A stretch of 64,000 bases of DNA from Mesocentrotus franciscanus (taxonomy: Eukaryota > Echinodermata > Echinoidea > Camarodonta > Strongylocentrotidae), in the NCBI GenBank assembly GCA_037976565.1, contig CP137668.1, positions 3,244,261 to 3,308,260 on the forward strand, in the 5' to 3' direction. Of this stretch, positions 12,872 through 23,366 are shown piece after piece. A program made the position numbers and the translations under genes. Every line of letters begins with the position of its first letter. The stretch's first letter is position 1. The notes under the pieces were generated by a model. That model had not been told where the DNA came from. It did no database searches and saw nothing but the letters and a program-made list of their open reading frames with translations.

Positions 12872-14469
12872 ATGGCGAAGGATAAATCAGAATCACAAGA
12901 TCAGAGTAAAATCAACAAAATCCAGCAGAAACTCACCAAATTATCTCCATTTGGCAAAAAGGCGAAAAAAAAAATCAAGAAGATAACACTGATGGAAATC
13001 CCAATGGTACGGATGTGTTGGAGGTCGAGGATGATCGAGGTGAGCTGAAAGTAAACAACTCGCGTCGAGGAAACAGTGGATATGGGAAGGACCCGACGTG
13101 TTATCCTCACAGATGAGGTAATTGATATCACAAACTCTCAACCTACCAAAGTAAAGAAACAAAGCAAGAAAAAGCCCAGCAATGTAAGTAGATCAGATCA
13201 GCGAAAGAAAAAGAACAAACCGGGTGAGTCTGAACACTTTAACTGCAATTACTGCAAGAAGGGCAATGCCAAACACATGATTGAGTGTGAAGCGTGTGAA
13301 CAATGGTCATGTCTAGATTGCCAAAGCATGCCATTTGATGTATATGAGATATTTGCTGTGGAGAAAAACAGAATGCATTGGTACTGCAATCATTGTGAGG
13401 CCATAGCAGTAAACGCTGCCAAACAATCTGTAAAACCCATTTCTAGTACCGATCCAGAACAAGAACATGATCTTGAAAGACTTGATACCGTGACACAGAG
13501 GATCCAATCTCAAATCACTAACAAAGTGACTGAGAAAATGAATGAAGTTCTGCAGGAAGTACAAAAAACAGTAAAGGCCATGTTGGACTCGGGAGAAGAA
13601 AGAATTGAGAGAGCTTACAGAAACTATGCTGAAGTTGTTAGAAATCAGCCAGTTCACGTAGAGTCAACTACCACTAGATCTACCCCAGCCTCAAATCATG
13701 CCACGGGAGGAGGATCAGCTGACCGTCATGACAAATCCAATGACACTTTCAACAACACCGAGGCTGGCATAGCAGCAGTTGAGGAAATGACGGAGAGGGA
13801 AAGAAGGAAGAACAATCTTGTGATATTCAACCTTCCCGAGTCCACTGCACGCTCACCTAAAGGACGACAAGATTACGATAAATCTGCTGTGGAGGAACTA
13901 ATTAAAACAGGAATAGAAGTTGAGGGAGTAGAGATCAACAAAGTGATCAGGCTGGGAGGAATAGGCCAAAATAGACTAGCCAAACCCAGAGTAACTCTCA
14001 TAGAAGTTCAAGACCACGCAACAAAAACAAAATACTTCAATCGGCTAGGAATCTCAGAAGCAAAGAGATGTGGGCCACAACTTACGTGGCACCTGACATG
14101 ACTCCAAATCAGAGAAAGCAGAGAAAGGAACTACTCACTGAACTGCACCAAAGAAGAGCCCGTGGTGAAGAAAATATCACCATCCGACGTGGGATAATTG
14201 TGACGCTGAATGACAGACGAAAATCCAAACCCTCCATAAATGACATCAGTCTATCTGATCTTTTGAAAGGACAGAGACCCACAAAGACCAGGGTAACCAA
14301 ACGTCAGCAGGAGAACCTGGAAAACATTCATCCGGTGCACCCCAACTCAGAAGAACCACACGTACCAGAAACAAGTCAAGAGCATTATTCAGACCAGGCT
14401 CTCCAGGGACATAGTGGACTCGCCGAACTTGGTGCTGTTGGTGGTGCTCCTGAAAACCAGCAACAATGA
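12872..14469 (+). pseudogene. LINE ORF1, RNA-binding protein with PHD-type finger, frameshifted
   Basis: The longest intact part is 13076-14101 (341 codons). An upstream ATG at 12872 opens a Lys-rich frame that could be the true start; it loses phase at an A-run near 12966-12975. The 341-codon part shows a basic N-terminus, then a Cys/His cluster at about residues 57-104 (CNYCKK ... CEACEQWSC ... WYCNHCE), which fits a PHD-like finger. A heptad-rich segment follows at about 128-185, then an RRM-like stretch with KNNLVIFNLPES. The C-terminal domain (VAPDMTPNQRKQRKELL) continues in another frame from about 14068 to 14469, so there is one frameshift near 14070-14095. ORF1 proteins of this kind bind the element's RNA and package it with ORF2. 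The PHD finger is a known variation in some CR1-group ORF1s. Confidence 0.82.
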
Positions 14470-14538
14470 CAAGAAGCGAAACCCTCAGAAAACGAAATCG
14501 GAGTTAAAGGAAGAAACAATCATAAAACAGAATTAAAA

Positions 14539-17353
14539 ATGATGTATACAAACAGCGACTCATTGACCAACAAAATGCACGAACTGAAACTGATAGTAGA
14601 GCGGCGTGATCTGGATATTATTATGATAACCGAAGTGACACCCAAGTTTAGCAGGTTTAAACTACAAGAACCATCCATTGCAATCCCAGGCTACAACCTA
14701 ATCACCAATCTAGATTCAGAGGAAACTAGAGGAGTTGCTGTGTACGTCAAATGCAACCTTAACTTTACTGACATTGAGTTCCATACGGACTTCAAAGAAA
14801 TAATTGGTTGTCACATTAAACTTGGAGATAATAACTGTTTGAGTATCGCATGTGTTTACAGAAGCCCATCCAGTACACAAGCAAACAATGATCACCTTAT
14901 ACAGGTACTCCAACAATTGGAAGCAATTTCACCCCCTCGCACTACCTTGGTCATCGCAGGCGACTTCAACTATCCTAACATTGACTGGAGGGATTGTCAC
15001 GTAAGGAATCTGCACGACTTTACAGCCAGCTCCTTCCTTGACTGCCTACAAGACTTGTACCTACATCAAATGGTGGAAGAACCAACTAGATACAGGGCTG
15101 CCCAACACAGTAATATCCTAGATCTTGTCATAACCAACAAACCTGAACTGATAACAGGTGTGATCTGTGATCCACCATTGGGACGCAGTGATCACTGCTG
15201 TTTGTACTTTGAAGTTACCACCGAAAAGTCTGCAAGATGTATGTCGCAGCCAACACAACTTCAGTTTAATAAGGGAAATTACGCTGATATGAGAACTATG
15301 ATGTCTAACAATGACTGGATCAACACTCTCTCTAATAAGGACTGTGATGAATCATGGAAAATATTCTCCACCTATCTTCAGAACAGTATGGTAGAATGTA
15401 TTCCAGTGACCAGACCCACACGCCGGAAGAAGAAGAGACAAGTTTACACGACCAGAGAATCAATTGCCTTGAGCAAGAAGAAACACAGGGCGTGGATGCG
15501 TTATAAAGTGTCACTCAATCAAAACGATTATAGATACTACAGAGATGTCAGCAACTCTCTACGGAACTTGACACGAACTCTCAGTATAAACTTCGAGAAG
15601 GACCTCACTCACAGCATCAAGCAGAATCCCAAAGATTTCTGGCGTTATGTCAACTCCAGAGTCAAAATAAAGAGAGGGATAGACGAAATTCTGTTAGAGA
15701 ATGGTGAGCAAGCAACTGCAAGCAATGATATTGCTGAGGCTCTCAATGCCCAATTTTCAAGTGTCTTCACTAAGGAGGATGTTATCAACATGCCAGCACC
15801 AGAGTGGCAATACAACGGACCACGCTTATCGTCTGTGGAAATCACGAAAGAAATAGTGGAGAAGCAGCTAAAGAAACTCAATGTCAACAAATCTGCTGGC
15901 CCTGATGGATTCCACCCCAGAGTGTTGAAGGAATTATCAAGAGAGATCAGTTGCCCCTGGCAATTATTTTCCAAAGATCCCTAAACGAAGGTTTCCTGCC
16001 AACGGACTGGAAGACGGGCAATGTGATTCCTATTTACAAGAAAGGCAACAGACAACTTGCCAGTAACTACAGGCCAATAAGTTTAACCTCTACTATTGGC
16101 AAGGTCATGGAGTCCATTATAAGGAATGCTGTAATGGACCACATCATCGACAATGACATACTGCATGATGCCCAGCATGGCTTCACTCCTGGCCGGTCAT
16201 GTTGCACACAACTTATGAAACAAATGGAAGACTGGACTAGACTACTAGACCTTGGAAAACCAATGGATGTGTTTTACCTAGATGTGAGTAAGGCCTTTGA
16301 TACTGTGCCTCACCAACGGCTGCTGAATAAAGTTGAAGCCTACGGCATCGAGCACCAGGTTCTCAAGTGGATCGAAGCCTTCCTGATAGGACGAGTCCAG
16401 AGGGTAGCAATCGGAGGGGACTTCTCAGAATGGACTCCAGTAATCAGCGGCGTGCCTCAGGGTAGCGTCCTCGGGCCCCAACTCTTTGTTCTCTACGTAA
16501 ATGACCTTCCCTGCTCAATTAGAAATGGCATTCAAATCTATGCTGATGATACCAAGATATATGGAGAAGTTACTACATCAACCCAACAAGACTCAATGCA
16601 GGAAGATTTGAACAAAGCAGCTTCTTGGGCCAATTCCTGGCAACTCACCTTCAACTCAGCAAAATCTAAAGTTATGCACATAGGAAAAGGGAATACCAAG
16701 TCATCGTACCACCTAAACAACCAAACAATTCAAGAAACCGTTGCAGAAAAGGATCTGGGCGTCATGGTAGACGATGAGTTGACTTTTCACGCACATATTG
16801 ACATGGCAGTTAAAAGAGCCAATCAGACGTTAGGACTCATAAAGAGAACTTTCACGAATATATCAAGACATACATTGCCAATTCTGTTCAAGGCCATTGT
16901 TCGTCCTCTTCTCGAATATGGTAACGTCATCTGGCATCCAAGGTTCAAGAATGAAGCAGTGAAAATCGAGAAGGTACAAAGAAGAGCAACAAAGTTAATT
17001 CCGAGATCAAACACCTATCCTACCAAGACAGACTCAAAAACCTCAGTATGTACTCTCTGCAATACCGAAGGATAAGAGGAGATATGATAGAGGTCTACAA
17101 GTTGATGAATGGCCTCGTAAACTCCGATCCCACAGCCTTCTTCACATCTGCACCTCATGAAGCTACAAGAGGACACCACCAGAAGCTGTATAAGCAAAGA
17201 AGCAACACAGCCCTAAGAAGAAACAGCTTCAGTCAGAGAGTAGTAGAATCCTGGAACAGCCTCCCTTCATTTGTCATCTCCGCACCATCACTAAATTCCT
17301 TCAAAACTTATCTGGATAAGCACTGGTCCTCCCAACACCAAATGCTTCCATAA
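14539..17353 (+). pseudogene. LINE ORF2, endonuclease plus reverse transcriptase, two frameshifts
   Basis: Part 1 (14539-15984) begins MMYTNSDSLTNKMHEL and carries endonuclease motifs: YRSPSS, AGDFNYPNIDW, NILDLVITN and GRSDHC. It ends in the start of the RT (NKSAGPDGFHPRVLKEL). Part 2 (15951-17075) gives the RT body: NYRPISLTS, HGFTPGRSC, FYLDVSKAFDTVPH, GVPQGSVLGP, the catalytic YADD box (IYADDTKIY) and the downstream EKDLGVMVDD block. Part 3 (17048-17353) holds the C-terminal YRRIRGDMIEVYKLMNGL segment. The phase changes lie near 15947-15960 (a C-run) and near 17003-17045. The enzyme nicks the target and copies the element RNA in place. The catalytic residues are present. Confidence 0.92.
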
Positions 17354-17520
17354 AATCAATCCGTGCGTCCACCCACCATGCAAGCAATATAAAATAACAG
17401 TTCAGGTCGAAACCATGCAAGCACCATTCGACGAAGCGACCGGAAGATCCAACAGGAATACCTCTTCTTCCGTACACTGATGCTGAATATCAAGGTAAAA
17501 AGTCAAGAGACAGGGCTACA

Positions 17521-19576
17521 GGTCATGAAATCAAACACTTGTATATCAGTATTACATGTATATGTAATTTCATCACCTTCATTATTCTATTCAGTGATTA
17601 CGCATGTATGAAAGGAGAATTTTAGGAGATGTATACAGAGTTCTGTTTTGATAGTGATACTTCTTCTAACTGATGTGTATAAAGTTTATAGATATACAGG
17701 TATAGATCTAGTTTGGTTTATTAAAACTTCAAAAGCTGCTTTAAAATAAAAGAGAGAGAGAAAGAGAAAGAGAAAGGGCTGATTTTTTTTAGTTGCTCAA
17801 AAAGTATATCATGTCTATATAGATCTATCTACATGTACCGGGTAAGTCTAGTTATGGCTCTTACAGTACATGTAGTACAATTGGCTGTAGGCTATATATT
17901 ATAAATCTGTTTTGGAGGATCATTAAAAACTCTCAATAGTGACAATACCCAGGCAGCATGTACATGGGTACAACTACAAGGATCCGGGCTAACTCGGACC
18001 AGGGGACAACTTTGTCATTTGACCCTAACTCTAACCCTAACTCTGCAAAAACTGACCATTTTTGCAGCTGGGCCGAGTTGTCCCCTGGTCCGAGTTAGCC
18101 CGACTCCAACTACAAGTAGATCTATCAAACTAGACCCTACTACTAGTTTCAAGATGCCAGTGTCTGCTAAATTGGCCAACAACTGTTAGACTAGTAATTT
18201 ATGTGGTGCCTGGCTGTGACAGGTTAGATTTTCTTCTCGTCTAGAAATCTGTCATACATGTATAAGACCTCGAAATACCTTTAATTTCTGTCAGTGTCAC
18301 AGTCACATTCACAGACAACAAACACTGAGAAAAGTTGTCATGTTTATTACAGACTAAATAAAAATCATATTTGTTGATAATTCACTTAAAATCTCCTCCT
18401 CCTCCCCCTTCCTCCTCCTGATCATCACCAATCATCATCAATGGCCATCATCAATGGCAATCATCAATCATCATCATCATTTTCATTAGTCTTACTCTTT
18501 AAAATTACTCTTACTTAGACATAATTAGAGTTAGACGAATCCAAACGGTTATTTCTGTCTATGCAGACAAGTGACAAGCCGTTTCTCCATTGTCCAAATC
18601 ACAAGCGTGAGAATATTTGCAGCTCGAGACACACCGTGACCTACACACATATACCGCGGAAGCACCGGGGAAGATTCAACCTCTTTCCCGGACATGGTCA
18701 CGAGACAGCCTGAAAGGCGGAATAAATGGCTAATTCGAATGAATTCTCAATGATCACACTAAACTTATGACAGTCATATAAAGTAGGTCGAGAACCACTT
18801 ACCAAACTTTCCTCGTTGAACCGCACCAGCATACAATTAACTCGCATATTACGACCAAACAATCAAAATAATAACTTTCAGCAAAGTTTCCACAAAGTTG
18901 GCCCTCAAACTTCACGCCACAGTAAGCAGTATAGTCGTAATATGTAAACACGTATAATGCGCGCGTACGCACCGTACGCGCGAGTCAAATATGTTATCTG
19001 TTATGGCGAAGTGCTGCGATCAAGGTTGCAAATATCATACGAGAAACTGTACTGCTACGCCTCGTCTGCATGTTGTTGTTGTTGTTGGTCAATAGTCACT
19101 ACTGAATTATACGCCATATCTTCAGTTATATAAGAAAAGTTCAGTTATCAATAAAGAAAACTGAAAATAACAAATTGTAATTATATAATTAATTCACCAG
19201 TTTCGCAATTTAGGAGTCTCTTGATGGTTTAGAACTTTATAGCGTTTAATCTCGTCAGCCTGCATGCAGGCCCTGCCGCCCGTATTAAAAAAGTTTTTTT
19301 TTTATCGGAAAATGTTACTGAAAGAAAGAAAAAATGATCATGCTGAGGTGAGGAAATGGTTAGGATGGGATAAATTTCGAATGGGATGTAGGCATATCCA
19401 GGTTCACTCAAAGGGTTCATTACCGTAACCATAAAGTTAGGCCTACCGTCAATCGATATTGTACGTGTCAAGTTTGAAACATATTTTATTTGTGAAATTA
19501 ACCAACAATTAACAAAAAGTAAGGAGGAATACATCGAAAAAGCATTGTAGGCCTTCTTTGCCTGCGTGCTTGTAAC
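17521..19576. other. Intergenic; CpG-bearing stretch at about 18540-19095
   Basis: I see no supported gene. From about 18540 the DNA becomes richer in CpG than its surroundings. It includes an imperfect GCGCGTACG/CGTACGCGCG palindrome near 18960-18982, just before a 30-codon Cys-containing frame at 19003-19095 (MAKCCDQGCKYH...). That could be a promoter and first exon, but no splice partner is visible. It is a weak candidate only. Confidence 0.3.
17981..18106. mobile_element. 126 bp foldback MITE with 10 bp target duplication
   Basis: The left arm (CGGGCTAACTCGGACCAGGG, 17985 on) and the right arm (CCCTGGTCCGAGTTAGCCCG) are inverted. CAACTACAAG stands directly outside both ends (17971-17980 and 18107-18116). 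The loop has two CCTAAC-type words like telomere repeats. A 9-11 bp duplication is typical of Mutator-like elements, so that superfamily is possible but not proven. Confidence 0.8.
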
Positions 19577-19786
19577 CAAGGGCGTCAATCCGAGTTTGAG
19601 CATGGGGGGACACAATTACATATCACCTTTACAGTTATACTTTCAAAGTTATTTTGCTACACACACACACTCTCTCTCTAGTTATTCTGTTTCACGGCAT
19701 GTATAGGCCTACAGCTAGTCATTGGTGACCGGTTCATTTAGGCCTATTGTCTTTTTTTTTTATCTTTGACGTTTCATTACATCATA

Positions 19787-21520
19787 GAGAAAGAAGACGA
19801 TTCGTTGTACCGTTCTCGACTCTTAATCCTTCACTCGGTCTGTATTCAGTTTCCCCCTCCCGCGCGAAGTGGAAGCTTTGACGTTGCATTAAATTATTAG
19901 GGAACGAAGACGATTCATTGTAGGGCCTATATACCCTTCTCGACTCTTAATCTTTGTCTGAATTCAGCCTCCCCCTCACGCAAAGCGCGGAAGCTGTGAC
20001 GTTTCATCTAATTATTAGAGAAAGAAGATGATTCGTTCTACCGTTTGGCTCGACTCTTAATCTTTGTTTGAATTCAGTTTCCACCCTCTCGCGCGTAGCG
20101 CGGAAGCTTTGACGTTTCATTGAATTACTAGAGAACGAAGACGATTCGTTGTACCGTTCTCGACTCTAATCTTTGTCTGAATTCAGTTCCCCCCTCACGC
20201 GAAGCGCGGAAGCTGTGACGTTTCATCTAATTATTAGAGAAAGAAGATGATTCGTTCTACCGTTTGGCTCGACTCTTAATCTTTTTTGAATTCAGTTTCC
20301 CCTCCCGCGCGAAGCGCGAAGCTGTGACATTTCATTTAATTATTAGAGAAAGAAGATGATTCGTTCTAAGTTTGGCTCGACTCTTAATCTTTATTTGAAT
20401 TCAGTTTCCCCCTCCCGCGCGAAGCGCGGAAGCTGTGACGTTTCATCTAATTATTATAGAGAAAGAAGATGATTCGTTCTACCGTTTGGCTCGACTCTTA
20501 ATCCTTGTCTGAATTCAGTTTCCACCCTCTCGCGCGTAGCGCGGAAGCTTTGACGTTTCATTGAATTACTAGAGAACGAAGACGATTCGTTGTACCGTTC
20601 TCGACTCTTAATCCCTGTTTCATTAATTTTTTAGAGAAAGAAGATGATTCATTCTACCGTTTGGCTCGCCTCCTTGTCTGAATTCAGTTTCCACCCTCTC
20701 GCGCGTAGCGCGAAGCTTTGACGTTTCATTGAATTACTAGAGAACGAAGACGATTCGTTGTACCCTTCTCGACTCTTAATCTTTGTCTGAATTCAGTTCC
20801 CCCCTCACGCGAAGCGCGGAAGCTGTGACGTTTCATCTAATTATTAGAGAAAGAAGATGATTCGTTCTACCGTTTGGCTCGACTCTTAATCTTTGTTTGA
20901 ATTCAGTTTCCCCCTCCCGCGCGAAGCGCGGAAGCTGTGACGTTTCATTTAATTATTAGAGAAAGAAGATGATTCGTTCTACCGTTTGGCTCGTCTCTTA
21001 ATCCTTGTCTGAATTCAGTTCAGTCCACCCTCTCGCGCGTATAGCGCGGAAGCTTTGACGTTTCATTGAATTACTAGAGAACGAAGACGATTCGTTGTAC
21101 CGTTCTCGACTCCTAATCCCTGTTTCATTAATTTTTTAGAGAAGAAGACGTTTCGTAGTACCGTTCTCGACTATTAATCCTAATTTGTTTGAATAAAGTT
21201 TCCCTCCCGCGGAACTTGTGCCGTTTTATTTGATTATCAGAGACAGGCCCGTAGCCAGGGGCACGTGCCCCAAAAATTTCAAGATCACACACCCACCCTC
21301 ATAGACCCCTCCCCAGGACGTCGATCAATTACATGTATGTGCCCCCCAAACATCAAACTCTGGCTACGGCCCTGATCAGAGAAAGAAGACGATTCGTTGT
21401 ACCGTTCTCGACTCTTAATCCTTGTTTGAATTCAGTTCCCCCCGCCCCCACCCCTCCCGCGCGAAGCGCGGTAGCTTTGACGTTACATTAAATTATTATA
21501 TAACTTATTTTCTGACAAAA
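19787..21520. repeat. About 15-copy minisatellite inside the hAT-type element
   Basis: The monomer is about 105-118 bp, with a few short ones near 63 bp. Each has GAAGAYGATTCG, CTCGACTCTTAAT, GAATTCAGTTTC and usually the near-palindrome CGCGCGAAGCGCGG. Two subtypes alternate irregularly: GTACCGTTCTCGAC with an ACGAAGACG lead, and CTACCGTTTGGCTCGAC with an AAGAAGATG lead. The array stays within the terminal repeats. Confidence 0.92.
21244..21374. mobile_element. Nested 131 bp hAT-type MITE
   Basis: The left end CAGGCCCGTAGCCAGG matches the inverse of the right end (CAGGGCCGTAGCCAG). The 8 bp duplication is ATCAGAGA at 21236-21243 and 21375-21382. Those 8 bp belong to the minisatellite monomer, so this MITE jumped into a monomer after the array had formed. 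The interior is non-coding. Confidence 0.92.
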
Positions 21521-21918
21521 CATGGGGGGGGACATTTCACCACCTGAAAATTCGTGGGAGACGTGTCCCCCCGTCCCCCAGGATTGACGCCCCTGCTTGT
21601 AACTGTTTGATGAGAACATAATTAATGGATAGAGGGAAAAGACCTTCCCACATTGATTATTTCACGCACCAATTTGATAGATGATTCCTGTCAGTGAAAC
21701 CGGGTATAAAGTTACTTTTCTGGGAATAAGAACACCCTCCGACAGGTATATATTTCATGTGACGCGTCGTCGTGTCGAGTGATTAATGATAATTATGTAT
21801 ATGTAGGCAGTATCTGACGTTTTGCATTTCCCTCAGAGCAGGGGAAACCCTTTATGCAAAAGGTGCAAAACTTATCGGAAAAATCAACCGTCAGCGTAAT
21901 TAGTGAGTGGCCGTATGA

Positions 21919-22204
21919 GATAATAATAACTTTTTTACTCACAATACTTATATAGCGCGAATTACAATAAAGTCTCTAAGCGCTTCCAAACTTGGAGATT
22001 ACCTACCGTGCTTTAGCTGTGCTGCCATTACGGCGCTCTAGCATTTCAAGGAATTAATTCCTGCCAGGTACCAATTTACATCACCTGGATTGAGTGTGGC
22101 AAATGTAGATCAATATCTTGCCATAGGAAATTAGTGCCGCGGCGGGACTTGAACCGCGGACCTTGTGATCGACAGTCCGGCGACGTATACCACCGTCGAC
22201 CACG
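21919..22204 (-). mobile_element. tRNA-derived SINE
   Basis: Read on the minus strand, the head carries a pol III B box (GGTTCAAGTCC, 22145-22155) in tRNA-like context. The body follows, ending in AAGCGC..AGAGACTT..TATATAG and a TTATTATTATC tail at 21919-21930. The anticodon arm does not pair well, so it is not a working tRNA gene. Relatives of the tail lie at 27339 and 47360. Confidence 0.72.
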
Positions 22205-23204
22205 ACACAATGGAGATTTCAAAAGCCGCTTGTCGGGATCAGAAAATGATTTCTTCGACCTCCACCAAGCAGCACGCCAGTGGACGGGGATTTCAAGCCC
22301 ATTTTCACCTGATATATTTTCTATTAAAATGCCCCCATTCGGCTTTTCAGTATAGTGATTTTTTTAATGTGTCATTTTGATGTCTGAAAATTGAGCTTCT
22401 TGTAATTGCCCTTAGGCTAATGGAGGAGGTATAATGGGGTGATGGAAAAACACGATTCCCCGCCCTCCTCGTTAAACGTGTATATTATATATAATAATTA
22501 TTATGCCCATTTTCAACTATATGACCTATAAATGGCCTCTTTTTCAGTTACACCAACTTCTCAATTCCCGTGATTATAGAAAGGACTTTAAAAAAACTGC
22601 CCTATAATACTTAATTGAGTTACTCACCGCACTCTCTGGAAATACTTTCTGTTTACCAACGGTCAAAGACGGCTTCATCCCTATGCTAATTCCTCCCTGA
22701 TATTATCTCTGCCCCTCCCTCTAGCTTTCTCCCTTTTTCTTTTCTTTCCCGCTTGTTCACAACGTTCCCACTTTGTCTTTCTATCCCTTGTTTTATTTTG
22801 TTTTGTATTGCTTTATTTGTCGTCTTCTTGCGTTTTTCTTACTTTCCATTCTCGTTTATCATATTTTCTTACGTACCATGCATATCTCCTTTCTTAATTG
22901 CTTTCCTTGCAATTACTCTTTCTTTCCTCAGAAGTAGTGCTAAAATAAGCACTGATCCTTTTATTTATGTTATATATTATTGGTTATGCTTGCTGAGGAA
23001 AACACAGAACTTTCCCCTTATTTCATAATTGTTAACGCTATGTTAAATAAAATACGTCACTTAAAGATAACCTTCATATAATCATATGTTTTTGGAAATA
23101 CCTTATGTTTATTCAGATATCTTAATTTATATACACAAACATTAATTGGGACCTACAGAATACAAGCTTTGCTTTTTAGTAGATCCCCCACTTTATTTAG
23201 CTTT

Positions 23205-23366
23205 TTCAATGTATTTATCATACTTATGATTGTATTTTTTGTCATAACTATTACCATGTACATTATGTTCCTATATTGAATGTTTGGTTATAATTATTAC
23301 CATGTATATTATGTTCAACTCTGTTATTTTCGATAAAGTGGAAACAAAATAAACTTGAACTTGATA
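23205..23366 (+). mobile_element. Probable LINE 3' tail fragment
   Basis: Two partial repeats of ATAATTATTACCATGTA..ATTATGTTC are followed by AAATAAACTTGAACTTGAT. This resembles the 3' ends of many invertebrate non-LTR elements. No coding part is attached. Confidence 0.4.

Larger units (their letters stand above)
12480..17520 (+). mobile_element. CR1/Jockey-like non-LTR retrotransposon, near full length
   Basis: A two-ORF LINE: a GC-richer leader (about 12480-12871), ORF1, a 69 bp gap, ORF2 with apurinic-type endonuclease and reverse transcriptase, then a short 3' region. Gene order and motifs match the CR1/Jockey group. The outer limits are approximate because I could not identify a target duplication or a diagnostic 3' tail. 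At least four frameshifts are visible, so this copy is not active as it stands, but the frames are long and the copy is probably young. Confidence 0.85.
19577..21595. mobile_element. Non-autonomous hAT-type element, 2.0 kb
   Basis: The left terminus CAAGGGCGTCAATCC and the inverse of the right terminus CAGGGGCGTCAATCC differ at one base. Beyond them both sides share GGGGGGACAC. The flanking 8 bp are identical: CTTGTAAC at 19569-19576 and 21596-21603. An 8 bp duplication with CAGGG ends is the hAT hallmark. No transposase remains; most of the body is a tandem array. The right subterminal GACGTGTCCCCCC also occurs in the element at 43835-44703, which marks a shared family. Confidence 0.93.

Noticed and set aside
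19787..21520. CRISPR-like array
   Set aside because: The monomers are contiguous, without unique spacers, and the host is eukaryotic.
22134..22204. tRNA gene candidate on the minus strand
   Set aside because: The B box is good but the anticodon stem does not pair and a SINE-type tail follows.
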